Positions 11,801-26,800 of a stretch of 64,000 nt of DNA are shown here, piece after piece. The translations under genes were made by a program, and so were the position numbers. The stretch's first letter is position 1, and every line of letters begins with the position of its first letter. This DNA comes from Serripes groenlandicus (lineage: Eukaryota > Mollusca > Bivalvia > Cardiida > Cardiidae), in contig JASEVX010000001.1 of the NCBI GenBank assembly GCA_031761405.1, positions 205,222,043 to 205,286,042 of the forward strand, in the 5' to 3' direction. A model generated the notes under the pieces. It had not been told where the DNA came from. It worked only from the letters and a program-made list of their open reading frames with translations, and did no database searches.

Positions 11801-14800
11801 GTCGTGCAGGTTCGATCCCCTAACGTGTCATACCAAATACTTTAAAAACGGTAGTAATGGCTGTCCTCCTTGGCGCTCAAGGTTGCGGAGTAAGCATTAC
11901 GACTGACTGACTGGTGTCAGGATGAATGAACCAGTAGTACTGGTAACTAACCGAAGACACGCCGTGATTTAACTGAACAATTGTTGAACACTGCTAAAAA
12001 CACCAAACAATCAATGTCCTGTGTGCTTACATATATTCTGTTTTGTTCTTTTTTTCTACAATTATAATCTTTTTTGTAATTTGCTCAAAACTTGATTTTT
12101 CAATAAAAAACTTCAAACCTGAAACTCCAAACAGAAAGCGTAGGTCCATATCACGACTAGAAAAATCCTTTTTATTAAAGAATCGTTTTTTTTGAGGTAC
12201 TAGAGCAGACTGGTATTTTTGCGCATCTGCAGCAGACAAATTTCGAAAACATGGTGACAAAAGTGTGAACTATTTATAATGAATGGTTAATCACTTTGTC
12301 ACGATGTGTTAAACTATTTTCAATAAATACACTTTAATTTATAGGTAATTAGAACTTTTGTCAAATAATAATATTTATTTTTGTCTAGATCATTTAAAAG
12401 TCATCTCTTTTAGATGTGTTGTATGTTGAAAATAATTAAATAAATATGTGGTTCCGGTGAAGACATTTTTCCTGCACATTTAAGGCGCCCGGGGTTTGGT
12501 GCAAAAGTTCCTAAATTTATAGCTATTTTCATATTTAAATATTTTTCTTTATATAATTTCAAAATCGTCTCTTTCATATGTGTTGTATGTGGGAAAGGAT
12601 TAAGTATATATGTGATTTTCCCCCCGCTCATTGAAACCGCCCTAGGTTTGGCTAAAAGTTTCCATACGAAAGGAAAAGTAACTGTCCTATCCGTTGGTTT
12701 AACATCATCGTGAATATTCCCCGTCGTTGTTTTTAACAAGAGGTCCATATTCCAATGTGGGTGTGTGCCGAAATATGAACTTATGACATATCCATTATCA
12801 ATTAGTCTCAAATTGCTTAATTAAGAAAGTCCTTCACAACTCAAGAGATGTTACTGCATCTTTCGACACTTAATACATATTTGTATAAACTGTTTCCCTC
12901 GCGTAGACACATTTTAACGAATCTGCAGCAGACGACTTTTGAAAACATGTCAAAAACGTAAGCAATTTCTCCTTTTGCCACAAGATTTGCCACTATTTCA
13001 ATAATTAAATTTACCCCATGTAGATGTTTCCATAAGTATGCTAATATGTTTTCAAAGTCGTCTGCTTCTGACATGTGGTATGTGGGAAAGTGTAAATCAA
13101 CTACGATTTTCTGTAAACCTTGCCACGCCCAAATATTTTTAATTGAATCACACGTTATCTGATGCCCACTTCTTCTTCTTCTGATGTCTTCTTCGTTTCC
13201 CCACAATATTTTCAACAACTTGTTTCCTAGTTTCTAAGCATTTGTCGTAGCATCGACACGATAACGCGCCGGTGTAAGTGAATATATATGAGCCGTCCCG
13301 CGAGAAAAACCAACATTATGGCTTCTGCGTAATGAATCGACCCAGATCAGCCTGCGCAGTTCGCGCAGACTGATCCGGGCCGACTCATTTCGTCTCAGAG
13401 GAATAGAAGTATGGAGTAATGATTCCTGAAACAGAAAATCTACACGAGGCAAAACATGTCTATCCGGATAAGCCTTCGCGCCATGCGTAGGCTGATCCGG
13501 GTTGATACTTTACGCAGAGGCCATAATGTTGATTTTCTCGCGGGACGGCTCATATTATGTATAAGTACTCACTTTAACAGGGCCCGATATCTTAACGGCT
13601 ATTCTTATATTAAATTGAAGTGGTTATGATGGGCTGGGCTCTTCGGCATTACATCTTTGCTACACTAACGGCAGTATATACAAAAGTCCGTTGAAATACC
13701 GAAAGGAAAATGTTCAGAAGTTAAAAACAAGTTATAGAAAAGTATAAATCACTCGTTTGGTTCAATGTTTCTTTTCCATACTTTTGATATCGAAAACAAT
13801 CTACGGATTTACATTGTCCGAACGTCTGTCCGTTCACCTTGATTCCAATTTTGATAAATCGTTTCGTTTAGGTCAATATCTCAGACACTTACTGTCAGAG
13901 GTCAAGAACATTTTACATATGATTTTTATATTGGCGACTTTGATTGGTTGTCGCCATTATTTGATGACTTGCACTTAAGTTTTTAAACGTAAATGACTTA
14001 AGTCTAAGCTTGATTCTGGTTAACCTCTGCGTTTAGGTTTAACATCTCAGTCATTTAATTTTAACATGTGATTTCACCTGGATAAGTAGGGTTGATTGTT
14101 TGCATTATTTGGTGACTTTTACTTTAGTTTTACACAAAACGACTTAGGCTGAATGTATGATTAGGTTAATATCTCAGACACTTACTGTCAGAAGACAATA
14201 ACGGGGGGAAAATGTTGAAAGCGGCGTAGAACGCTTTTGGGATTTTCTATACAAACGGTGCGAGTACTGGTTAAGACTCCAGGAAGCAGACATTGAGCGT
14301 GATTAATATACTGAGCAAAAAGCTTGTTTCGCAATCGATGTAAAATAAATAAGTTTAACCAAAGCTAAACTAATTTGAAACTCCACATAAATTATTTGTA
14401 ACCGACCGTGTTTCCGTAAAAGTACTACCAAAATCGACCTTGTAATTTTCGTATTTTGAAATATTCAATTATAAGGATGTCCTCGTATTTGAAGAATAAC
14501 ACCTACGCACTGCCAGATTTCATCGAGTGTATGTGCTTCGCATTGACCTGTACAGGCTACATTTATTCATTTTGATTTACCTTTTACAACGGTGAGAGAT
14601 CAACGTGCGTCTATAATGACGTCTTTAAATTGCATCTCAAACTATTAATAAGAAATAATAATAACATAAATACAAAGTTTCAGTATTGTTTAAATCAAAC
14701 TGTCTCACTGAAACCCGGTCATTAAACTTTTTTTTTTTACAAATTATTTGTTGAAGTAAAGTGAGTGCTTATATTCTTAGGATGTAATTGATCTGTTTTA

Positions 14801-17800
14801 TAGGGTTTCTACGCCGCTTTCAACATTATTTCAGTTATATCACGGCGACAGTTTACTTATTCATGATCCCTGGGTAGACAAACCAGTACTAGGCTAGAAA
14901 ATGTGCCTTGCCCAAGGGGCACTCCACCATGACCGTAGTGCCGCGACTGGGGATCGAACCCGGGACACCCGGTTTCAAAAGGATGTAATTTAAGGTTTAT
15001 TTCAAGTGCTGCTGGAATTATTAATTGTTGTATAAATGTATTCAACAATTTAGTATCATTGCGCTTTCGATTTGTCTAGATTTGACTCGTTATTATTCTC
15101 AGACATTTAGTGAAGACTTTCCCACATACAATACAATACATTTTATTACATTCAGGCACATTTGCCTATAGTAAGTTACACACAAGTATTTACAATGTTC
15201 AAAACGTAATCCCTTCTACAAGAAGCAAAGATAAAATAAATTATAAATATTAAACAACTTTTCCGACAATAAAAACAAATACAATAGTCCATACCAAACA
15301 AATACAATAGTGCATACCAAACAAATACAATAGTGCATACCAAACAAATACAATAGTGCACACCAATATCAAACTATATAGCTGTATACAGTCTGATATC
15401 GGTCTACACCACATATCCATATCCCACAATTTACATTGATAGCGTACTCGTGCACATATAATACAATCATTCATTCAACCAAAACAAGATGATGATGATG
15501 AGAACCATAAGTGGTGTAGATCGAGATCAGACCGCATAACTATGCTGTCTGATCTCGGTCCACTTTCACCAAGAAACCAACATTATGGCTTCTGCGTTAT
15601 GTATCGACTCAGATCAGCCTGCGCACTCCGGGTCGACATATTCCGTCTCAAGGGGAATACAGGTATAGAGTAATGATTCATGAAACAGAAAACACAGGAG
15701 GTGAAAAGTATATATCCGGGTAAGCCGGCGGTTTTGTCGCGGGACGGCTCATATTATAGACATCGCAATAAAAGAAAGTATTTATAATTATTTAATAAAC
15801 ATTGGGTCATCATGACCAATTTCTGCGTTTGTCTGAATGTTTTGAAAGTTTTCTGCTGCAGATGCGTCAAACGACGTCTATAAATGGGATAGGGTTGAAT
15901 GACAAACTGGCTGACAGATAAATGTTATCAAAATGCATTCACAGTTCACAAAGCAAATGCTTAAAATTCGCATCGTTGGTGTAGTGTTAGAGCTTCCACC
16001 CCGAGTGTAGAAGGTCGCCAGCTCGATCCCCGGCAGGGTCATACCAAATACTTTAGAAATGGTAGTAATGGCTGCCCTCCTTGGCGCTCAGGGTTTCGGG
16101 TAAGCAATACCACTGAATTGAAGGTGTCAGGTTAAATGGACTTGTATTACTGGTAACTTACCTAGGAAACGCCGTGATATAACTGAAAAATTGCTGAAAG
16201 CGGCGTAAAGAACTAAACAATAAAGGATTAAGATGTATTGCCAATTGTAATCGGAAAAGTCTACGTTCACTGTGCCTTACGTCGAGGATTCATTAACCAA
16301 TCAAAACGTCATATCCTACTTCCTAAATCCAAATGCTAAGTGAAATGACGTATATATCATAAATCGAGTTTTTACAAACGTAGTGTACTTTCTTCCCATT
16401 ATTACACTAAACTATTCGAGCACAACTAATTGTTTTGACGGTGACTGCATTGAGGTACGACACAATTATTATAACTCCTTTTATTTATTTAACAAGAATA
16501 AATCGAAGAGTATGGAATTATTGTAAAGAATATTCATATCTATGTATGCCTCGGTAAAATCTTACCATTTCGCTTAAATAAATGTTTGTTATTTCGATTG
16601 GACTCAGACAAGATCAGACATTACTTTTTGCTATCTTCTTAGAGGACATTGAATTATATTTAAAGGATACTGATAGAGAATGATGATTTAAATATTATCT
16701 TTATTTTGTAATCTAGGTCAACGCCCCATTATGCATACTAAAAATAATGTATACAAATACAAATAAGAATAACTTTGAATGATAACCAGTATTGAAAACG
16801 TATGTGACTTATGGTGTACCCTTTTCCGTAAAATAATACATTCTGTTTAAAAAGAAATGCTTCTATTAAGTATTTCACAAGAGATTTAATGCATTAATTC
16901 GTTAAATAATCTTATTTTATTTAATATTATGAAAACCATTGCTCACAAAAGTATAAAGTCTAATCATAAGCAGGTACAGAGACATGTGTTTATATGTCTC
17001 TGACAGGACATATCACACAAACACCGGAATTAATTCTCAACCACATACATGTTTAAATTCACCAAACTTCTGTCATCCACTACTCAAAAAACAACGAATA
17101 AACTAGCTTATATATTTATATATCTTTGGTAACCAAACGTAGAATTAGTAATATATAATCACTATTTCATACATCGTAGATATGCTTTGTTCATACCTCG
17201 TTTCAGATATAAGACACTAAAACTTAAATCATAATTATACCGTTACCTTATTTATCGAGTCATCGAATAAAATAACATTGTTTTTGGTATCTTGAGTTTG
17301 ACATCTCTGTAAGGTTAACCCTTTCCCACTTGTAGACGCATTCAGACGCATCTGCAGCAGACGACTTTTGAAAACATTGTGGCAAAAGAAGAAATTGCTC
17401 AAAACGAACAATTTCTCCCTTTGCCACACAGTTTTCAACTCTTTTTAATAATTAACTCTCATTTATGGAGATTTATAGGTTTTCATGCAGATTTGTTGTA
17501 TGTGAGAAAGGGTTAAGTGAAAATTCAACTGCGACATGTATGCTATAGCGAGGGGACATTTAACACACAATGTTAAGCAATCAGAAGTATTTTGATTTAT
17601 ATAACAGATTGATTCATTAACGTATGTTTTCTTTGTTTGTGCTGCTTGGTTATTTTACTTGTTGCCAAAGATAAAAGCGATGTAAAATGAGAATCTAAGA
17701 ATTATAAAAATAGACAGTTTGCATTTCAATTCCTTGTAGAACGAATTGTTAAAACGTTAGTACATGTATTAACACATCTGATTCCATTTAGTATTACACC

Positions 17801-20800
17801 TCTTTCGAGCAATTTCAAAATGTACACAATCGGACTCCATAAATAAATAATCACTAAAAAAAGCAAAGCATTGAAATTAACTGCGTTGCGATACAGGAAA
17901 AGCAACCACAGGAAAGATACAGTTTAGAACCAAAAACAGGCTACAGATCTGCGCAGTCATTTTATAATATTTTAGTTTTTTTTGTGTTCATGACTTTTGC
18001 TTGTTCATGGGGGTATGAACAAAAAAACCTGATCACACATTCTATGAAACCGCTTCGCGGTTTCATAGCGCGTGATCAGTTTTTTTTGTTCATACCCCCA
18101 TGAACACGAAAAAAAGGCTGTCCATTCCTTAAATATTTTAGGTTTTTTTGTGTTCATGACTTTTGCTTGTCTGTGATTGGCTGAAATATTTTGTTCATAA
18201 CCCCATGAAGAAAATTTTCCTTGGATTCTTGGAAAAAGCGATCGAATACTAAGAAAGTGACGTCACGTCATAACGTTATTACTTTTGGCGCCAAATTGGA
18301 CTAATGTTTGACGTGCTATATTATGGAAAATAAAGTTGTTAAATACTATTATGTGTTATTACCAACGGTAATAGCCATATTTATGCTAAAATATAAGGAA
18401 TGGACAGCCTTTTTTTCGTGTTCATGGGGGTATGAACAAAAAAACCTGATCACACATTCTATGAAACCGCTTCGCGGTTTCATAGCGCGTGATCAGTTTT
18501 TTTTGTTCATACCCCCATGAACACGAAAAAAAGGCTGTCCATTCCTTAAATATTTTAGTTTTTTTTGTGTTCATCACTTTTGCTCGTCTGTGATTGGCTG
18601 AAATATTTTGTTCATAACCTCATGAACAAAAAAAAAATAACATTGACGACGTGCTGTACGTGCTGTTTTATGGAAAATAAAGTTGCCGAGCGTCATATTC
18701 GTTTCAGTCGACGAGTTTCATAAAAACAAAATTAGCAACAAGGCACTTATAACATTTCATTTATCAAGATTTATTCTCTTTAAACAATATTTTTAATAAA
18801 TGCCGAAATTCAGAACAATTGTAAACAATATGCTGTCATTTAAAGTGACGTCACACTGGAGTGACGTCACGTACGCACTGTGAGTCGGCTATTTATGTAA
18901 CTAGTTACATATGATATTTATGTCACTGCTTTATGTGCAAGTTATGTGATAAAATGTTTTATTACATACCTATCCAAATTTTGCATTGAAATTTAGTGAC
19001 ATAAAATCAATATCAATTTTTAAAAAAATGATAACTAACACTGTGACGATAACACTTTTAGTTTTTTTATATCATCACTAGTGATGATATCATTTTTGTC
19101 GGAACTACTTTTTTTAGATTTGGAACATCTTTGGAATTTAAAGTGGGTTTAATACTAGGAATTTAAAAAAAAACTGAGACCGAATACTAGGAAAATGACG
19201 TCACGTCAGCGGTTTTGACGACGTCATAACGCTAGTCATTTGGCGCCAAATAGAAGCAGCAGTATTTGGTTACGAAACATTCATACGCCTAAGGCCAAGT
19301 CATTTTTTTTTTATATGTTTCTTTAAAATAAAGGGGAGATTTATTCCAGATATATAATAAATAGAATAACTAACTGCATGTTTTTGATATCGAATTTATG
19401 TCACTCGGGAACAAAGGGGTAATTTGGTGTAAAATCACTCAACCTACGGTTTCGTGATTTAACCAAATTACCCCTTTTTTCCCTTGTGACATAAATTCTA
19501 TATCAAAAACATGCAGTTAGTTATTCTCTATTTATTACTCACTGAAATAGCCATATTAATGCTAAAATATAAGGAATGGAGCGGTTTTTTTCGTTTTCAT
19601 GGGGGTATGAACAAAAAAACCTGATCACACATTCTATGAAACCGCTTCGCGATTTCATAGAGAGTGATCAGGTTTTTTTGTTCATACCCCCATGAAAACG
19701 AAAAAAAAGCTCTCCATTCCTTAAATATACATTAACCGCCAATTGTTTTCTATTACCAGGTAATGCGCCTGAAAATTAGATAAAAAACGGAACCCAGCAA
19801 GTACACTTTCATGAATATTTCCCTTACATGTTTTTTTTTTATTATTATAGCCTAAACTTATATTTATTCATGAATCTATGCCAATATAGTCTGATGCAAA
19901 GACGAGGCAGACTGATCAATCTACGAATTATTTAAACGTCTCATTCTCCACTTACACTATATAAGTAGATTTAGAATTATAGTAGTTTATCCTTTTTTTG
20001 TGTTTTGAAATGCCCATGAAATGATTGCTTTATTTGTTATGTACAATGTATTCAAGATGCATGGACAACTATGTCTATGATAATGGGCGAACTAGAAGAT
20101 GAATTCCATTTTATCCTGCAATGTCAATACTATTTAGATCTTAGATTCAAATTCGTAAAAAAGAAATATTGGAAAAATTCAAATATGTTAAAGTTAGTTC
20201 AGCACAATAATGGAGCTGACCTTATCAACCTTTGTAAATGTATTACCTTTTCTTTTCATAAACGCAACAATGATGTGCTTTAATATACATATGTATTGTA
20301 TGTATGTTACTATGTTTAATTACCTTTCTTTACGAAACTATTCAATAGGCTCAACGATGAAATACAGATACGCATGTACATGGTATACTTTTGTTTCTGT
20401 ACGTCTTTGACAATGTTTGGATATGATAATATGTGGCAGCATGCGTATGTGTATGTAAATAAATTGATATGGGATTCCATATGTCTTTTATTACATATTC
20501 ATCTACATGGTATCGTTGGCTATTCCTTTTTACAGCTTCTAATATGACAAAGCAGTTTGTCATCCAAAACTATATTGAGACCATTCTTTCCTTGATACAC
20601 ACATATATATTTGTTTTTCTTGTATATTTGTAAATGACCATAAACTTTGTAAAGTTTGAGTCAATACAATATATTCTGATTTTGATAATAATTATTATTG
20701 TTTCTACAGAAGATAACCAACCTATCCTGGCAAGTATTGACGGCCAAACCGGCGAGTTTTGTGTTCACATGGGCGGTCATTTGTACCCCATAGAAGTAGG

Positions 20801-23800
20801 AGAGCTCGAACCTTCGACCATGGATAACGGAAGGTGGGTGCCAACGCATCAATACTACCAGACAGCCCAATCGGACACTGTAGCGGCGTGTCGGATGGCA
20901 GATATAAGTATAAATGGTAAGTTTTTTTTGGCCTGGGGCTTTAGCCCCTGGTCATAGTAGTAATACCATTTTTTTCGGAGTTGGCAGCCTGCCAACTGCT
21001 GTTAGCACCAAACAACGCATGAGAAACTGCGCCAGAAAAATAGTTCAACATGGATTCAACAAAACTGCATTTAAAAGGTTAGGATCTCCCCCATAAATAT
21101 CATTTTAATGTTGTTGGAAAATCAGTGAAAAACTTAAGGTGTGAGTACTCCATTATAAGTGCTTTAGAAATTAATGCGCCGAGAGGTCAAATATGGACGC
21201 TTGTTGTTAACATTATTAACATTCGCGAAGAGGAACGGAAAACAGAAAGAAGTCACGTGAAATATACAGTGGCGGATTAACCGGGGACCGTAGGGCCCGT
21301 GCGTCGAAAAATCCAACCTTCCAGCAGCCCCCAGGCCGTCAGCACTGCAGTGCTTTTATTTGTTATGCATTCGTTTGTATTTTGTTATACGCCGATATCA
21401 ACAATTTTTTTCAGTTATATCACGGCGTTTCCTGGGTAAGTTACCAATACTGGTCCATTTATCCTGACACCTGCGAGTCAGTCGTAATAGACAGTATATA
21501 GGGAATAGAATATGTTGCAGCAGCGGTTCTGGGTTTGGTATTGCCTACGAGGGGCGGTGTGATATCAATTTGACCACGCCCCAAGTAGACAGTACAAAGC
21601 TTTGTCTCGCTACTGCAACATAATGTTCCTATTATTATAAATTGAATACAACTGTTAAGACAGTATAAAGAAAAAAATATACAAATTTCGATATTTTCAA
21701 TGATGAAATAACACAATTTACACATACAAGTAAATTTTAATTTATGAATGGCGTGTGAATCAAATTTTATTTTAATTTATAAATCAATGCATTGTAACTA
21801 GTCAACTTACCAGCGTTTAAACTTAACATTTAGTTATGCTTGTAAACTATTTTTAACCCATTACTTCACACAGACGACATTTGACACCTGCCATTGAACA
21901 TGACTTTTGAAAACATTGCAACAAAAGGGGAAATTGCTTAAAATTAGTAATTTCACCTTTTATTGAAATATTTCTAACTCTTTATCAATATAAATCTTTC
22001 AGTTTTCTAGATTGTTGAAATTGTTCGTCTGATGATTGTAAAGCAGACGACCTTTGAAAAGTAATAGATGTGAAGTAAATGGTTAAACGTCTTTGTAATA
22101 ACGCACTTCCTCTGCATATTTTGTTTTCAAAGTACACAGTGTATTTGCATGCAATAAAATTACACCTAGCTGTCACACCATTCAACGATGAATGTAATTT
22201 CTATTTTTAGAACTGACTGAACAGAAAAACATCATAGTTAACTACAAACATGTCCAGAGAACCATCAATAGTGAAACGGTACAGGTAAATGAATCGGGGA
22301 ACCATGGCTCCTCCCATGGAGAACCGTGGGACTGCAGACATCAGAGAACGTTTAAACATATCACTGCAGCAGACTATACGGTTTCTGACTTTCGAACAGT
22401 AAGACAACCGACATCTTGTGCCTTTCAAGACATATGCTGTGACAATGAAAGTGGATTTAGAGATCGCGAATTTCATTATTTACCAAGTGCCTTGACTAAC
22501 GAGCATATGTATGGCCCTACGAACAGTCCTTGTGAAGAAAAATGGTTTGACGATTTCGCACAGTATAGTTATGCATACGGGGCATATTATTGTGAGCAAT
22601 ACAAGCCGATAAGTGAACATAACTGGGAACCAGATTATCCATTAGAAGCTGGTACCAATCCACTGACTTACGAACTTCCGCCCGTAGAGGAATTATTACC
22701 ACAACGTGACGACAGTGCGTACGTCAGCTGTGCAAATGTTTTACGACATGACGTCAACCTTAACGATTCGTGTCCTATTTCTAACTGCTCAATCTACGAA
22801 AACAGAACAAATTGCGGCCCGCAGAATGTTAAAAAATCAACACCAAGGAACTTGGGTTTTAACATGAAAAATAGACATGGGAATTGTAGGTCATATCAAC
22901 AAGATGCGGAGATCATAAGAACAAACAAAGGTATGTTTTTCTTGCTTTTATTGGAATCTCTCTCTTTGGCCATGAGTCGTTTATTTTTAACGAGGAAGTA
23001 TTTACGTGATGATCTCGAAATACAAATACTTCACAGATGTTAAATTAAATAAAAAAAATTAAAAGACATGTAAGGGATACTGATAAACACCAACACATTT
23101 TATTTCCTTCTATTTACAAGTTGTTTAATTTACATAACTGTATAATAATATAAAAAACCGCGTTTCACTGCACAGAAAAATAGGATTGCATATCAAGCAT
23201 GTGTATTTCTTTTAGCACCACCTTATATGTCAAATTACGCCAAATACATCCGCGGCCACATGCTGAACTACATTCGTCCAAATAGTCCCTAAAAGAACCC
23301 GATTGTTTGCGTTGAAATTGAGTGTATGCCTTCACCAGAACGCATTGAATATAAGATTTGAATTTAAATTCATTGTAAATATGTTTAGCACAAACTTGAA
23401 ATGTTTGATTTGATCATTCATAGTATTTTGACATTGTTTGAAAGTGAAAGAAGAGTATTGAAAATCGAGTCCCAGCCCGATTTCGTTCAAAATGACGGTA
23501 ACCATTATCGCGGGGCGAATTCTTTCTTGCATAATACATGACACCCCCATTTTCTTTGGATTATTTTTAAGCTTAGAGGTTACTCCTTTCAACAATTAAG
23601 AGTGTTTAACCTGTTAATTTTTTAAAAAGTGTGACAATTTAGGGTTGAAACATCGAAACATGGAAACACTTTAATTGGTGTAGTGTGACCTATTTATTAT
23701 GAAAATTACCTTTTTTTTTTTAGAGGAGATGTTATCCTATAAAGTTGACAATCGACACGATATACAAGCCAGTTCAAACATCAATTTTCAGAGAGATTCA

Positions 23801-26800
23801 ATCGTGGCAGAAAGGAGAAAACGAATGAAAAAGAGTAAGAATAATATACTATGTTTGTATTGCGCTCTATAACAACTAATTATATGTTTTTTTTTGGCAT
23901 CTAGTATAACCGTGCAGATTCAGATCGACCAGCCCGATTTTGCAATGTCTGTAAGACCAAGTTTCGCAAAATTTAGATGACAACCAATTTAAATAACCTG
24001 TGCAAAGGACCACCTTGGAATTGCAATAACCTGTCTGTAACGACCATACTTTTAGATTTTTAAATTTCTAATTTCCTGTATAAATATTAAATAACCATGC
24101 AAATAAACACCACCTGTGAACAGAGACCACCTGTGAACAAAGACCATATTGTTGTTTGGTCTGTACACACAGCTTCCAATGATATATCAAATCAACTTTG
24201 CAAAGAACCTCTGTTGGGTTTAACTCTTTCAGCGCCGAATTGTTTATAGTAGACTCTTCCATCAAACAATGCTGATTTCAGGTGAGACAGTTACGAGCTG
24301 AATCAGTATTGTTTGCAAAAAACCTCAATATTGCCACTGGCACTGAAAGAGTTAACCCCCCCCCCCCCCCTTGCAGACGCCACCCCTTGCAGACGCCCCC
24401 CTTGCAGACGTCCTCCTTGCAAACGCCCCCCCCCCCCTTGCAGACGCATTATGACGCCCCTGAAGCAGGCGACTTTTGAAAACTAACGCTGAGAAAGGAG
24501 AAATTGCACATGACGAACATGAAGTTTCCCTCTATATTACTCGCAATCGTTATTATTTTTACAAATGTGTCATATAATCTCATCATGTTTATTATCATGA
24601 AACATGAAAAAAACAAACACGCACGTGCGTCCAAATATTACACACATGTCAGGATCACATTAATGTTATAATCGCTATAAATTAAAGTATTTTTTTTATA
24701 GAGTACAGTTCAAAACTGACGAAAAGGAGAAATTTGCTCATTATGCACAGTTGTTCAGTATACCACAGTGTTGACAAAAGTCGTCTGTTGCAGATTTCTC
24801 AAACTGTGTCGACATCTAGGAAAAGGGTTATTACGCCGGGATAACGGAACCGATGGCTGTACGAAAGACATTTATATTGCAGTGAAAAGGGGCTGTCGGT
24901 TATGGGAGTTCATACGTAACCTGCTACTGGACCCCTCCACCAATCCGTCCTTAATTCGCTGGGAGAATAGGGCCGAGGGTACCTTTAAACTGGTCCAGTC
25001 CAAAGCCATCGCCTACAAGTGGGGAATGAAGAAAGGCAATGAATGCATGACGTATGAAAAACTGAGCAGGGCCATGAGGTAAGTCACGTGATTAAACAGT
25101 TTAAAGGTATTGCAAACTACTTTATTGACTCAATTAAAGGGTAGAGCTAAGCTACATAGATGCTGTATTGATGGATTATGTATTGATGGACTATGTATTG
25201 ATGGATTATGTATTGATGGTCTATGTATTGATGGTCTATGTATTGATGGATTATGTATTGATGGTCTATGTATTGATGGTCTATGCGATTCCGCGAAAAA
25301 TAATAGAATTTTTAACTACACAAATGAGCCGTTCCACGAGAAAACCAAAAGTATGGACTGTGCGTAATGTATCGACTAAGATCAACCTGTGCAGTTCGCA
25401 CGGGCTCATCCGGACCGACACATTCCGTCTCAGGGGGATAGTGGTATAGAGTAATGACTCCTGAAACAGAAAATTAACAGGAGGTGAATAGTGTCTGTCC
25501 GAGTTAGCCTGCGCGGCATGCTTAGGCTGATCCGGGTCGATACTTTACGCAGACTCCACAATGTAGGTTTTCTCGTGGGACGGTTAAAAAATAAATGTAG
25601 CCATCGACCGAGGCGAATAGAAAAGATGTAGTATTTTAGGTGGCCACCTGTTGTTAAAAGCTCTGATTCAATCTTCACACCGTATCGCTGCACATTAACT
25701 GTATAGTTAATGGTAATAATGCATGCATATTCTGTGTTCTGTATTTTCTCAACAGAGAAATACAGTCGACAATATGCCCATGAGTATATTGTATTTAACC
25801 ATGTACAAATACACATAATTATTATTTTGCCACAATGTTTTCAGTTATCATTCTTTCATTCACTCACTCAAATTTTTCATATTTTTGTCAAAATAATTTC
25901 AAAGTCGTCTGCTGCAGATTTGTTGTTATAGGGAAATGGGTTAATACGAACTATCAGGGGCGTAGCTTCCTTTAGGCACTGTATGCACGTGCCTACACAT
26001 TTCTTCTCAAAATGCCCCAAAATGCAGCTGCGGCGATAGACATCTGCGTAATGTATCGACCAGATCAGCCTGCGCTGTAAGCGCAGACTGATCCGGCCGA
26101 CATATTCCGTCTTAGGGGGATAGATGAATAGAGTAGTTATTCCTGAAACAGAAAATCCACAGGAGGCGAAAAGTGTCTATCCGGGTAGGCCTGTGTGGCA
26201 TGCTTAGGCTGATCCGGGTCGATACTTTACGCAGAGTCCACAATGTTGATTTTCTCACGAGACGGCCTACACATTGATTATTACAAAGCTACAACCCTGA
26301 CTATTATAAACGTCTGTTTACGTAAATAGCACACGGTATGCAGATATTCAGAGATGATAAGGGTCGTATGCCAAATATACATTAGTTAGGAGCATTCTAA
26401 TCGTCTTACCCTTCTCCATGCCCCTCCAAAACAATAATAACGACAACCCCGGGCCCACGCACCTTACCCCGATATTCAGAGAACTGTGTCAGAACAGAAC
26501 GGAACATAACGTTTATTTAGAAATTAGTTTACAAAGTTCATACTATAGTCATTGACATATGAACCGTTCCACAGAAAACCAACATTGTGGACTCTGCGTA
26601 AAGTATCGACCCGGATCAGCCTAAGCGCGGACTGCTTAGGCTGATCTGGTTCGATACATTACGTTTAATTCATAATGTTGGTTTGCTCGTGGAACGGCTC
26701 ATATAACAATATAAACAGAAACGTTTGTTTGAAATGGGCGAACAAGGTGGGAGAAAACAATCTGTGAATGAATAAGAGAAAAAGCAAGACATTATATATC

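Noticed and set aside
25110..25449. Repetitive frames CIDGL and VLMDY
   Set aside because: Produced by the 15-bp tandem repeat in the last ETS intron.
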